From Thalassovita sp. (GTDB lineage: Bacteria > Bacteroidota > Bacteroidia > Cytophagales > Flammeovirgaceae), in assembly GCA_002729595.1 (NCBI GenBank), contig PBYL01000192.1, positions 91,266 through 155,265 of the forward strand: a DNA stretch of 64,000 nucleotides, in the 5' to 3' direction. A program made the position numbers and the translations under genes. Of the stretch, positions 54,050 through 63,620 are shown one piece after another. Each line of letters begins with the position of its first letter. Position 1 is the first letter of the stretch. A model generated the notes under the pieces. It was given only the letters and a program-made list of their open reading frames with translations, was not told the DNA's origin and made no database searches.

Positions 54050-55303
54050 ATGAGTGAAAAAAGAGTAGTTATTACAGGTTTAGGAGCAGTTACTCCTTTG
54101 GGTAATTCAGTAGAAACTTTTTGGCAAAATGCTATTAGCAGTAAAAGCGGCGCTGGAAAAATATCTAAGTTTAGCATAGATAATTTCAAAACCCAGTTTG
54201 CATGTGAGGTAAAAGATTACGATCCCACAAAATATCTTGATAGAAATGAGATAAAGAGATCAGATTTGTTTACTTCTTATGCACTTTATGCAGCAACAGA
54301 GGCCATGCAAGATTCAGGAATAGATGTAAGTAAATTATCTTCTCCATTTGATATCGGAGTAATTTGGGGTTCAGGTCAAGGTGGTATGAATACTTTCGAA
54401 GAAGAAGTGAAGAATTATACCAATAACGATTATCAACCAAGATTCAATCCTTTCTTTATCCCTAAGCTAATCACCAACATGGCTTCCGGAATGATTTCTA
54501 TGAAGTTTGGTCTAATGGGAATTAACTACACTTCTGTTTCCGCTTGTGCGACCTCAAATTCAGCCATTATGGATGCCTTCAATTATATAAAATTGGGAAA
54601 GGCAAAAGTCTTTGTTACTGGTGGTTCAGAATCCCCTATTACAGAAGCATCTATCGGTGGATTTAATGCAATGCGTGCTTTGTCTAAAAGAAACGAATCT
54701 CCTGAAGCAGCAGCGAGACCATTTGATACTGAAAGAGATGGCTTTGTAATGGGCGAAGGAGCTGGAGCTTTAATTGTAGAAGAGTATGAGCATGCCAAAA
54801 AGCGTGGGGCAAAAATTTATGCTGAAATAATCGGAGCATCTATGACGGCTGATGCCTATCACATGACTGCAACACATCCAGAAGGTTTGGGAGCATCCAA
54901 AGCGATGGATTTGGCTTTAGAAGAAGCAAATATTTCTTCTGATGAGGTCGATTATTTAAATGCCCATGCAACATCAACACCTGTTGGAGATATAAGTGAA
55001 ATTAAAGCGGTGTTAAAAACCTTTGGTAACAATCCTCAAAATCTAAAAATCAGTGCTACTAAATCTATGACTGGTCATTTGTTAGGAGCAGCAGGAGCTA
55101 TTGAAGCAATACTTTGTATTAAATCTATCAATAACAATCTCATTCCTGCAACCATAAATACTGAAAATATTGACCCTGAAATTCCAGGAAATTTAAACAT
55201 AGTTACCAAGAAGGCTAGAGAAAGTAAAGTGAATATAGCTATGAGTAATACCTTTGGTTTTGGTGGGCATAATTCAACAGTGATATTTAAAGCAGTTGAG
55301 TAA
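54050..55303 (+). CDS. 3-oxoacyl-ACP synthase II (FabF-like KAS II)
   Basis: This 417-aa condensing enzyme joins malonyl-ACP to an acyl primer. The catalytic triad is Cys166 in SACATSNS, His306 in NAHATSTPVGD and His343 in SMTGHLLGAAG, with the supporting Lys338. GEGAGALIVEEYEHA and FGFGGHNST are family motifs. The gene is not clustered with an ACP or other fatty acid genes, and it is under a TetR repressor, so it is likely a dedicated second KAS II, for example for membrane lipid adjustment or a special fatty acid. Confidence 0.92.
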   Translation: MSEKRVVITGLGAVTPLGNSVETFWQNAISSKSGAGKISKFSIDNFKTQFACEVKDYDPTKYLDRNEIKRSDLFTSYALYAATEAMQDSGIDVSKLSSPFDIGVIWGSGQGGMNTFEEEVKNYTNNDYQPRFNPFFIPKLITNMASGMISMKFGLMGINYTSVSACATSNSAIMDAFNYIKLGKAKVFVTGGSESPITEASIGGFNAMRALSKRNESPEAAARPFDTERDGFVMGEGAGALIVEEYEHAKKRGAKIYAEIIGASMTADAYHMTATHPEGLGASKAMDLALEEANISSDEVDYLNAHATSTPVGDISEIKAVLKTFGNNPQNLKISATKSMTGHLLGAAGAIEAILCIKSINNNLIPATINTENIDPEIPGNLNIVTKKARESKVNIAMSNTFGFGGHNSTVIFKAVE

Positions 55304-55813
55304 GTAAAAGACATTTACTAATCTATTTCGTAATTAAAATCTCTGGAAAACATCTCAATTTCGATGTAATCTTCCAGAGATTTTTTTCATTTGAGCTTGT
55401 ATGCCAGATATATATGGAAATAGTATTTTTATATGAATATAGATGATTAGAATGTCAAATTTATATGTAATAACATCATATACCACAATTTGTGCATTGT
55501 TATGCAAATAAAACACCCTTTACAAATCCTTTAGATGGGATTACAATTTTTCACTAATAAATGCCTGATTTTATGTATTCTTTGTAACGTTCAATTTAAA
55601 CTTAGAATCGTTCATAATTAAAATTAATCATAAAAGAGTAAATATAGATGTATGATTTATTATGGCTATTTCTAATTAATTTGTAATAGAAGAACATTCA
55701 TAATTCAATGTCATAATTTATGGGGATTAGCTCATATCTTGCTGAAAAATAAAAAGTTACAAAGCCAGTTTCGGATAGTATAAAAATTAACAAACACACA
55801 AACCATTGCTATT
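55304..55813. other. Intergenic region after the fabF-like gene
   Basis: These 510 bp hold the fabF-like terminator (55337-55383) at the left. The remainder is AT-rich and probably includes the promoter of the porin gene. No further repeats or frames are seen. Confidence 0.5.
55337..55387 (+). terminator. Intrinsic terminator after the fabF-like gene
   Basis: AAATCTCTGGA (55337-55347) pairs with TCCAGAGATTT (55373-55383) and is followed by a T run. The inner loop also holds a small CATC/GATG pair. Confidence 0.85.
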
Positions 55814-57067
55814 TTGAAACATTTACTTATCACACTTCTATTATTTACTTTCTTTATTTCCAGTAATGTATATGCACAATTAAGTTTTTCTGGAGAGTTC
55901 AGACCACGTGCACAATACAGACATGGTTGGAGAAATTTACCAGAAAAAGATCAGGATCCTGCTGTATTTATAGGACAGAGAACAAGATTAAATCTTGGTT
56001 ATAAACAAAGCGATCTTGTTACTTTTAAGGTTTCGTTACAAGATGTAAGAGTATGGGGAGATCAGTCTCAATTGGTAGACGAAGCGAACATTGGAGTTTT
56101 TGAGGCTTGGGCAGATTTAAAAGTTGCAAATAGACTAAGATTCAAATTAGGTAGACAAGAATTAAATTATGACGATGGTTATTTGTTGGGAACATTAAAC
56201 TGGAGAGAAGCAGGAAGAAGCCACGATATCGGGATTTTAAAATTTCAAGATTCAACTTTTTCTGCACACCTAGCCTATGCATATAACCAGAATAAATCTA
56301 CAGAGGCAAACACTATATACACAAATAATTACTACAAATCTATGCAGTATTTGTGGTTGAATAAGGAGTTAGGCAAAGCAAAAATATCATTAATCTTTTT
56401 GAACAGAGGCTTACAAAAAGGAGATACTACAGTTAAATATTCTCAGACAATAGGTACTAATACTAAAATTAAATTTGGTAAAAAACTGAATTTAACTGGT
56501 ATATACTATCACCAGCTTGGAAAAGACACCCTAAACAGAAAAGTGGATGCGTACATGGCATCATTAAAATTGAAGTATGACCTTACTAGAAAGACAAAAA
56601 TAACAATAGGTACAGACATACTTTCTGGAACTGATGCTTCTGATTTGGGAGGTAACACCAATAATACTTTTGATATATTATATGGCTTTAGACACAGACA
56701 CTTCGGTAACATGGATTATTTCTATCTAGGTTATACACCTGTTTCTGGGCTTAGAGATATTATGTTAAAGTTCGAACATAAAGTGAGCGATAAGGTAAAG
56801 GCAAATCTTGATTTCCACGGCTTTTATGGCAATGCAGATATCATTAATCCAAGCTCAATTGATGGAGAAATTATGGATAGCAAATTGGGTAACGAAATTG
56901 ATTTTACTCTTACCTACAAACCTTCTGATTTAATTAAAGTTAGAGGTGGTTATTCTCAAATGTTTGGAACCGAAACGCTTGAAGTTATCAAAGGAAAAGG
57001 AGATAGAGATGCATTTGCAAACTGGGCATGGTTTGAGATTTCTGTTACTCCTAACTTCTTGAATTAA
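55814..57067 (+). CDS. Alginate-export-type outer-membrane porin
   Basis: This 417-aa protein has a signal peptide (MKHLLITLLLFTFFISSNVYAQ) and a beta-barrel of many amphipathic strands. It contains SGEFRPRAQYRHG, FIGQRTRLNLGY and RFKLGRQELNYDDGYLLG, which agree with the Alginate_exp (PF13372) domain. It is expected in the outer membrane as a channel for anionic glycans or small solutes. The start is TTG at 55814, chosen since it places the hydrophobic leader right. A sensor protein gene follows after 81 bp. Confidence 0.82.
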   Translation: MKHLLITLLLFTFFISSNVYAQLSFSGEFRPRAQYRHGWRNLPEKDQDPAVFIGQRTRLNLGYKQSDLVTFKVSLQDVRVWGDQSQLVDEANIGVFEAWADLKVANRLRFKLGRQELNYDDGYLLGTLNWREAGRSHDIGILKFQDSTFSAHLAYAYNQNKSTEANTIYTNNYYKSMQYLWLNKELGKAKISLIFLNRGLQKGDTTVKYSQTIGTNTKIKFGKKLNLTGIYYHQLGKDTLNRKVDAYMASLKLKYDLTRKTKITIGTDILSGTDASDLGGNTNNTFDILYGFRHRHFGNMDYFYLGYTPVSGLRDIMLKFEHKVSDKVKANLDFHGFYGNADIINPSSIDGEIMDSKLGNEIDFTLTYKPSDLIKVRGGYSQMFGTETLEVIKGKGDRDAFANWAWFEISVTPNFLN

Positions 57068-57148
57068 TTTCAATCACTAACACTAAAAACAACCAGCTAA
57101 TAGATATGCTATTACATTAGAATTACATGCACAAATATTTTTTTTACT

Positions 57149-58912
57149 ATGGGGATTAAACAGAAAATATTGCTACTAACATGCTCAGGGATGTTAGTAG
57201 CAGTATTGCTTGTGAGTATTTTTTCCATCTATTCTATCTTAGATAAGGAAGAAAAAGAGATTGAAGCCTTTCGTGAACAGGAGTATAATACAACAAAGAC
57301 CAATCTCAAAAACATCGTAGACATTGCGTATGGAATGGTAGATTATATCCATAAAAATACAGATAGCAATAGTTACGATACTTGGTTTGCAAACTCTTCC
57401 GATTCTACCTTAATGTTAGAAGGTGAGATTCAAGCGATGATGATTGAGGAGGTAAAAAAGCAACTTCAATCTATCAGGTTTGATAATGGAGAGGGCTATT
57501 TCTGGATAACAGACACCAAACTACCTTACCCAACTATGATTATGCATGCGGCAAAACCCCAGAATGCCGGTAAAATTATGGATGGGCAAAAGTACAATGT
57601 AGTTAAAGATAAAATAGGTAAAAATCTGTATCAGGAAAGAGTAGAGAAAGTATTGGCAAATGGTGCTGCCTTTGTCGAATACATCATGAACAAACCAGGT
57701 ACAGATGAAATTGAAAACAAGATTTCTTATTCTCGACTGCATCCTGAACTAAACTGGGTAATATCTTCTGGTTTGTACACAGATTCTATCCATTTAGCTG
57801 TAGAGCAGCAAAGAGCTGAGATGAATAATCTGGTTTGGGCTGTGGTATTAAAAGTGATTATCGTTTCTATACTATTTTTAATAATAGGAATCACTTTGTC
57901 TATTTACTTCAGTAATGATTTGACAAAAGCAATTCTTGGAGTTAGAAATAGATTGAAAGACCTTTCATTAGGCAAAGAAGTATCAATTTTTGAAACTAAA
58001 AGAAAAGACGAAGTAGGGGAGATGGTAGAGTCGCTAAATGCATTAGTAGAAGGAGTCCAATCATATACTAACTTTTCGAAGGAGATAGGCAAGGGGAATT
58101 TAGCAGAATCTTTTACACCTTTAAGTGAAGATGATGTTTTGGGCAATTCTTTAGTAGCAATGAGAGATGAGTTAATTGTGGCAGCAAAAGAAAATGAAAT
58201 AAGGAATTGGGTAAATGAAGGTTTTGCCAAAAGTGCTTCATTATTGCGCCAGTTTACCAACGATATTGATGCTTGGTACTTCTCAATCATAGAGTTTGTA
58301 GTAAACTATTTGGATGCAAACCAAGGAGGAATTTTTGCTTTAGACACCGAAGATCAATTTATAGAATTAAGAGCTTGTCTTGCTTACAATAGACAAAAGT
58401 TTCAACAGAAGAAAATTGGATTAAACGAAGGTTTGGTGGGTAGATGTGTCATGGAAAAGAAAACCATTTATATGACACAATTACCAGATACTTATATCAC
58501 GATAACTTCTGGTTTGGGTGAGGCTAGTCCAACATCACTTATTCTTATTCCTCTTAAGCATAATGAAAATGTAGTGGGTGTGATCGAATTGGCATTTTTT
58601 AAGAATCTGGAAAGTCACCAAATAGAGTTTTTAGAGAAGATAGGAGAGTCTATTGCATCGGCAATTATTGGCAATAAGAATGCAGAGAAAACCCGATTGT
58701 TATTACAGAAATCTCAGCAACAAGCCGAAGAGCTTAGAGCTACTGAAGAAGAAATGAGACAAAATAACGAAGAATTGGTGGCAACTCAAGAGGAAATTAA
58801 ACGCAGAGGAGATGAGCTTGAAATGTTGTTGAAACAGCAACAAGAAAAGGAACAAGCATTGGTAGAGATTAAAAGCAAGTACGAAGATGTTGTTGATCAA
58901 GGTAATGAGTAA
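57149..58912 (+). CDS. Cache-HAMP-GAF sensor protein without output domain
   Basis: This 587-aa protein has a first transmembrane helix (about 9-30), an extracytoplasmic single Cache domain (about 35-225: YFWITDTKLPYPTMIMHA, ENKISYSRLHPELNWVISSGLY), a second helix (about 230-255), a HAMP segment (about 255-310), a GAF domain (about 360-510: GLNEGLVGRCVMEKKTIYM), and a coiled coil to the end. No histidine kinase, GGDEF or methyl-accepting signalling tip follows, so it probably acts through partner proteins. It lies 81 bp after the porin gene. Confidence 0.83.
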   Translation: MGIKQKILLLTCSGMLVAVLLVSIFSIYSILDKEEKEIEAFREQEYNTTKTNLKNIVDIAYGMVDYIHKNTDSNSYDTWFANSSDSTLMLEGEIQAMMIEEVKKQLQSIRFDNGEGYFWITDTKLPYPTMIMHAAKPQNAGKIMDGQKYNVVKDKIGKNLYQERVEKVLANGAAFVEYIMNKPGTDEIENKISYSRLHPELNWVISSGLYTDSIHLAVEQQRAEMNNLVWAVVLKVIIVSILFLIIGITLSIYFSNDLTKAILGVRNRLKDLSLGKEVSIFETKRKDEVGEMVESLNALVEGVQSYTNFSKEIGKGNLAESFTPLSEDDVLGNSLVAMRDELIVAAKENEIRNWVNEGFAKSASLLRQFTNDIDAWYFSIIEFVVNYLDANQGGIFALDTEDQFIELRACLAYNRQKFQQKKIGLNEGLVGRCVMEKKTIYMTQLPDTYITITSGLGEASPTSLILIPLKHNENVVGVIELAFFKNLESHQIEFLEKIGESIASAIIGNKNAEKTRLLLQKSQQQAEELRATEEEMRQNNEELVATQEEIKRRGDELEMLLKQQQEKEQALVEIKSKYEDVVDQGNE

Positions 58913-58939
58913 GCATGTTTTTTGAATTCCAAACAAGTG

Positions 58940-58969
58940 AAGCCGTTGTATCCCGCAACGGCTTTTTTT
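58940..58969 (+). terminator. Intrinsic terminator after the Cache-GAF gene
   Basis: AGCCGTTG (58941-58948) pairs with CAACGGCT (58956-58963) and is followed by T residues, 27 bp after the stop. Confidence 0.92.
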
Positions 58970-59018
58970 GTGCCCTTACAGTTGGATTAACTCATAAATT
59001 ATATCTTATATTTATAGT

Positions 59019-59792
59019 ATGAACATCCATCGCTATCTACCTTCCGAAAGATTAAAACCTTATATCCAGTCTTACTTGGTTATAGAAAGTTTAGAAGCTG
59101 TACAGAATAAAATATTGCCTGAGGGAGCTTTGGTAATGGCTTTTTCAATCAGGGGTAAAATCACATTTTATGATACTGATAAAGAGCTAAGTTTACCAGA
59201 AATAGCTATAACTGGAATTAGAAAACAATCCCGCCTAATTAATTATGCGAAGAACTCAGCTACACTACTAGTTAAATTTACTACAACTGGTGCCTCAGCA
59301 TTTTTTAAAAATCCACTAAATGAATTGGCTAATAAAACCTCTTCGGTAACAGATATATTCTCTAAAGTAGAAATTGATTTTATTCAAGAGAAATTATGTG
59401 AAGCAAGTTGTTTTGATGAAGCTATTCAAAATTTAGAGACTTGGCTTTGTTCACTTATTAAAAATGAAAAGATAGATTATTTAGTCCAAGAAGCGGCTAG
59501 ACTTATAAAACAATCAAAAGGGCAAATTAGAATAGGTGAAATTTACACAACATTAAATACAAGCAAAGATCCACTAGAAAAAAGATTTAGAAAAGTAACT
59601 GGTACTTCTCCAAAGCAGTTTGCTGACTTACTCAGGTTAAGAAGTATTGTATCAGATTACTCAAAAACCAATTCCCTTACTGAGCTTGCATACCTGAATG
59701 GTTTTTACGATCAGGCTCATTTTTCAAAATATTTTAAGTATACAACAGGTAACACTCCGAGAGATTTCTTTAAAAATCCGCGCTACTGGTAA
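59019..59792 (+). CDS. AraC-family transcriptional regulator
   Basis: This 257-aa regulator has an N-terminal ligand-type domain (about 1-130: YLPSERLKPYIQSYLVIES, LPEGALVMAFSIRGK) and a C-terminal double helix-turn-helix (about 165-255: IRIGEIYTTLNTSKDPLEKRF and SLTELAYLNGFYDQAHFSKYFK). The GFYDQAHFSKYFKYTTG segment is the classic AraC signature. It lies 77 bp before a small ABM-domain gene on the same strand and may control it. Ligand is unknown. Confidence 0.92.
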   Translation: MNIHRYLPSERLKPYIQSYLVIESLEAVQNKILPEGALVMAFSIRGKITFYDTDKELSLPEIAITGIRKQSRLINYAKNSATLLVKFTTTGASAFFKNPLNELANKTSSVTDIFSKVEIDFIQEKLCEASCFDEAIQNLETWLCSLIKNEKIDYLVQEAARLIKQSKGQIRIGEIYTTLNTSKDPLEKRFRKVTGTSPKQFADLLRLRSIVSDYSKTNSLTELAYLNGFYDQAHFSKYFKYTTGNTPRDFFKNPRYW

Positions 59793-59869
59793 GTCAATGT
59801 TTTTTTACAAGTTTTTGTTTTGGTGTCGAAATAGTTTTACAACTTTTGTAACTCTAAATCACTAAAACA

Positions 59870-60187
59870 ATGAAGCAGATATTTATTGATGAATTTGTAG
59901 TACCATCAAATTCAGTAGAAACTTTTCTTGCAAGAATGGAATATAACAGAGCTTTTATAAGCAAACTTTCAGGCTTTATAAAAGACAATGTTTACCAACG
60001 ATTTGACGAAAATGGGAACATTATTTACATAACAATCGCCGAATGGCAAGATGAAACCTCTTTAACTCAAGCTAAAATTGCTGTTTTAGCAGAGTATAAA
60101 AGGATAAATTTTGATCCACAAAAAATGATGACAAATTTAGGAATTGATATGAAAAGAGGGATTTTTACCGAAATAATTTCAAAATAA
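59870..60187 (+). CDS. ABM-domain (antibiotic biosynthesis monooxygenase-like) protein
   Basis: This 105-aa dimeric ferredoxin-like fold protein begins with the strand QIFIDEFVVP, then helix SVETFLARMEYNRAFISKLSGF and strand IIYITIAEWQDETSLTQAK. This is the ABM/YgiN-type pattern. Members act as small cofactor-free monooxygenases or heme-degrading enzymes, and the substrate is unknown. It follows the AraC gene by 77 bp. Confidence 0.8.
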   Translation: MKQIFIDEFVVPSNSVETFLARMEYNRAFISKLSGFIKDNVYQRFDENGNIIYITIAEWQDETSLTQAKIAVLAEYKRINFDPQKMMTNLGIDMKRGIFTEIISK

Positions 60188-60615
60188 AATACAAGGAAAT
60201 ATAAAGAGCTAATTTTAGGGTATTAGCAAATAAGTCATTTTACTTAGATTTTTCGTAAATGAAGGGCTGCTAAAAAAAAGTTGAAGTTCACATAAATTAT
60301 TTGATGTTGAAAAGATATTTATAAAAATGTTGCACTAAGTTTTTCTGTGTTATAGCTTCGATTAATTAAAAATGACAACGTTAATTACAAACTTTCAACT
60401 TTTATGGAAAGCTTAAAAACCCCTAAAAAAGCCCTATTTTGCAGAGTTTTGTATACTTTATGTCTACGCACACACACGTATCAGATCACTTTATGTCTAC
60501 CTGCTTTTTTAGCTGCTGAGCTAAGTAATACCGTATCTTTGAATTACAATTTGAGTTATTTCAAAATCAACTCATAATCTTAGTTGTCAAATTATCTACT
60601 TAAAAATTATCAGAA
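60188..60615. other. Intergenic region with a 13-bp direct repeat
   Basis: These 428 bp separate the ABM gene from the small secreted-repeat gene. A 13-bp direct repeat ACTTTATGTCTAC occurs at 60455-60467 and 60488-60500, 33 bp apart, with a CA-rich run between. No gene is seen. Confidence 0.55.
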
Positions 60616-60942
60616 ATGAACTATTTAAAATTATCATTGAAGATCGGATTATTATTATTTTCATTTAATGCCTTTTCACAAAATGTTACAGGTCCAAAAA
60701 TGAAAAATTCAAAACCATGGGAAAGACAGTCAGCTGTTTTGGTAACAAGACAGAATGTTGAAAATCCTACGGGTCCGCAAGCTAAAAATGCAAAAATCTG
60801 GGAACAGAACGAAGGCATTACCACACAGGTACAATCAGGACAGTTACAAGATGTAAGTGGTCCAGAAATGAAAAACATTGCTTTGTACAAGAAAAGACAT
60901 AAGGAGGAAGAAACCGAGCATTTGTATATAGACTCAGAGTAA
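60616..60942 (+). CDS. Small secreted protein with three GP-x-x-KN repeats
   Basis: This 108-aa protein has a signal peptide (MNYLKLSLKIGLLLFSFNAFSQ). Three related units follow: VTGPKMKNSKPWE, PTGPQAKNAKIWE and VSGPEMKNIALYK, spaced about 33 and 39 residues apart. A charged tail with EEETEHLYIDSE ends the protein. I recognise no known domain. It is probably exported to the periplasm or beyond. A strong terminator follows, and the gene stands alone with a long upstream region. Confidence 0.75.
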   Translation: MNYLKLSLKIGLLLFSFNAFSQNVTGPKMKNSKPWERQSAVLVTRQNVENPTGPQAKNAKIWEQNEGITTQVQSGQLQDVSGPEMKNIALYKKRHKEEETEHLYIDSE

Positions 60943-60972
60943 AATAGGATTAAAAATCAATCACTCACTTGG

Positions 60973-61007
60973 GCTTGTAGAATATCTTAAATTCTACAAG
61001 CTTTTTT
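60973..61007 (+). terminator. Intrinsic terminator after the small secreted repeat gene
   Basis: GCTTGTAGAAT (60973-60983) pairs perfectly with ATTCTACAAGC (60991-61001) and is followed by a T run. Confidence 0.92.
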
Positions 61008-61106
61008 ATGTATTAAACTCCAAAAATTCTAATTCCCAATTCTGGTTTTTGTTTTCTTCCATCCTTATTTTGACACTAGATAAAATGCTTTTTTAGACTG
61101 TATTAC

Positions 61107-63620
61107 CTAATAAGACCAGTCTTTTTTCCATGTATCTATTATATCGAAAGATATCTTAAACCCAGTGTTAGCCCCACTTTTACTAGACTCCGATAACACT
61201 CCGTACACACCTAATCTCAATCTTCTTCTTGCACCAAGTTTAAAGACTCGTTCTACACCAGCAAAAATCTCTTCGTGTCGGTAGTTACTTTCCTTAATCC
61301 ACAAAGCACCAGCTCCGGCAACCGTTCTTAGTTGTAGCTTTTTAATTAATGGTATATTATTGATTAAGGCTCCATTAAAATGGTGGATGTGATGCGCTTC
61401 TAAAAATATTCCATTAGCAACCAGCGAAGTATCTAGCAACTGAAATGAATGCAAAGGATTAGAGTAAAGATATGGATCAGACTGCCTAAACCTTTTAAGA
61501 TCGATATACTCCAAGCCTTTGGTATTTAAAAACTTACCAGCTTGCACAGTGTATTTAGAATTACCCAACATCCCGAAAATAAGATTTTGCGAAATCCCAG
61601 CTTCCACATAATCAAAATCGATATCGCTACTGGCTAAGCCATTCCAGCCTTTTTTGTACAAAATGCTGAAAGTCGGAAACTTACTTCCCAGTATTACTTT
61701 TTGGTTTGGCTCTGTGGTGTATCTCTGAAATGGTGTATATGAAAACTTAAGTTCGGTGATTAAAGCTTGATAATCATTAAATACAATTGGTTCTTCTTCA
61801 TCAATCACCTCATTAATTACAGAGGTTACATCATAACCATCGAGAGATTGTCGGTTGTTAAAAATGGCTCCAGTGTGAATGTAAAAGCCATTAAACAATT
61901 CGAAGTTATGCCCAACCTGAAAATGATCATTTAGATAATAACTCGAAGTTTTTAACAGATTCAAGTAAGCATCGAAAGGATTGACAGAGTAAAAAGACCT
62001 ACCACCAGAAAAATAGAAATCGGCTAACTTATGCGGATTGTATCGCATCCAAAACCTTGAGTTTCCTTGTAAATCTACATTTCTCACTCCAAAGTTTGCA
62101 CTGCCACTTAAACTCATCATTTTACCATTTTTCCATCGCTTAAAAAAGGAAGCATAAGGGCCAAAACGAAAACCACCTACTACTTCGAAATTGATTAAAC
62201 TGGTTAAAGAAGTAATATAGATATCGGTTTTCTTTTCCATGTTTCGAAAGCCAACTCCGTGAATCAACACCTCACCCAAAGTAATCTTATTATAGGCTGC
62301 TTGCACAGAGTCTTTATATTCTTTACTGTTAATTACAGCCTCAATGCTATCTCGATAAAGTACCGCTTTTTGTTGCTCAATGGTGAGTGCTTCTGGCCGA
62401 GAACTATTCCAGTAAGTCGAGTCTTTTTGGTAAGCTTCTATGGTAGTTAAAGACACCTCATTGCCAAAAAATTTAGGCGGAAACTCAAAATCCTTTTCAT
62501 AAGATTTCTGATGGATAATTGTATTTCCCTTAAAAGTTTTGTTTTTGTTCGCTCGACTTTCATATATAAACTCCTGTCGGTAAGGTGCCCAAACACTATC
62601 TTCTACAGGTTTATAGTCTTGTTTTAGCTCAAACTTATCGTAAATTTTTAGACCTCCTTTGTTCAGTTCTAGATGCAACCTATTGATGTTCCATAAACCA
62701 TCGTTGATGTACAAATATCCTTCGCAGGTAGAGTTACCAGATTTTCTAGGAATCACTTCAATTTTATAAACTACCTGTCCATTTTCTTTTAAAATATCTT
62801 TGAGTTTGTACTTGTACGAAAGAATAGAAGTTCGGCTCAAAGGAGAAATTAATGGGGCTTCGGCAATTCCTTTAAGCTCCACCATGTTCTGATAAAAATT
62901 GAAATCTGTTTCACTAAATCGCGGAATAAAAAGCCCAGAGGTATTTCCGTATGCTTTGTATCCATTCCTAATTTCTTTGTATTTGTTTGGGTACTCATAA
63001 TTTAACTCAAGTTCAATTTCGAGCATATTTAGGCTTTGAGTAGCCAACTGTTTTTGACGTTCAGCTTCAAAAGGGTCTTCGGGTAAACCAGCCACTTCAA
63101 CAGTAACAGCTTCTTTATCAGATTTCTTCTTTACATCCATAGTCTCAGTAGCCTTTACATAAAGCTGGCTTTTAAAACTTTGTACTCCAGTGAGGTTATT
63201 CTTCTTATTGTCAATCACAAACTGGATAATTTCATAAGCTGGGTCTTTTCTTTTAGACTTAATAATAATTTCTTCTAACTCGGTGCTAGAGGTTTCTAAC
63301 CATATATTTTCTTCGATAATCTCATCACCAATTATTACTTGTATGGTTTTAGTTTCGAAACCTACAGCAGAGAAAACTACATCGTAAATACCGGGATTTG
63401 TGGTAAAAAAATATTCGCCATTAAAGTTGGTGGTAGTACCATTTTGTAACTGTTTAAAATAAATATTGACAAAAGGAACAGGTTCTTGTTTATCGTTTCT
63501 AACTGTACCTTTGATGCCCTGTGCTTGCGCATTATGGGCATTCGTGTAAAAAATAATCAGCAATAGAAAGCCAGTAATCACTGGTTCTGAGCCTTTGAGT
63601 CGGAGATAGATCAGTGCCAA
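61107..63620 (-). CDS. DUF5686 outer-membrane protein with carboxypeptidase-like regulatory domain
   Basis: This 837-aa protein has an N-terminal signal (about 1-34, ending AQAQ), a CarboxypepD_reg-like domain (about 36-115: IKGTVRNDKQEPVPFVNIYF, NGEYFF, VVFSAVGFETKTIQV), and a DUF5686 body with a long beta-barrel-like C-terminal half (YKLKDILKEN, GFRFGPYASFFKRWKNGKM, and YTPFQRYTTEPNQ). Such proteins are predicted to sit in the outer membrane. No function is established for the family. The gene stands alone, and its promoter would lie in 63621-64000. Confidence 0.87.
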   Translation of the reverse strand: MALIYLRLKGSEPVITGFLLLIIFYTNAHNAQAQGIKGTVRNDKQEPVPFVNIYFKQLQNGTTTNFNGEYFFTTNPGIYDVVFSAVGFETKTIQVIIGDEIIEENIWLETSSTELEEIIIKSKRKDPAYEIIQFVIDNKKNNLTGVQSFKSQLYVKATETMDVKKKSDKEAVTVEVAGLPEDPFEAERQKQLATQSLNMLEIELELNYEYPNKYKEIRNGYKAYGNTSGLFIPRFSETDFNFYQNMVELKGIAEAPLISPLSRTSILSYKYKLKDILKENGQVVYKIEVIPRKSGNSTCEGYLYINDGLWNINRLHLELNKGGLKIYDKFELKQDYKPVEDSVWAPYRQEFIYESRANKNKTFKGNTIIHQKSYEKDFEFPPKFFGNEVSLTTIEAYQKDSTYWNSSRPEALTIEQQKAVLYRDSIEAVINSKEYKDSVQAAYNKITLGEVLIHGVGFRNMEKKTDIYITSLTSLINFEVVGGFRFGPYASFFKRWKNGKMMSLSGSANFGVRNVDLQGNSRFWMRYNPHKLADFYFSGGRSFYSVNPFDAYLNLLKTSSYYLNDHFQVGHNFELFNGFYIHTGAIFNNRQSLDGYDVTSVINEVIDEEEPIVFNDYQALITELKFSYTPFQRYTTEPNQKVILGSKFPTFSILYKKGWNGLASSDIDFDYVEAGISQNLIFGMLGNSKYTVQAGKFLNTKGLEYIDLKRFRQSDPYLYSNPLHSFQLLDTSLVANGIFLEAHHIHHFNGALINNIPLIKKLQLRTVAGAGALWIKESNYRHEEIFAGVERVFKLGARRRLRLGVYGVLSESSKSGANTGFKISFDIIDTWKKDWSY

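Noticed and set aside
57904..58290. 128-codon minus-strand frame within the Cache-GAF gene
   Set aside because: It is antisense to the HAMP-GAF region, whose reading is well supported.
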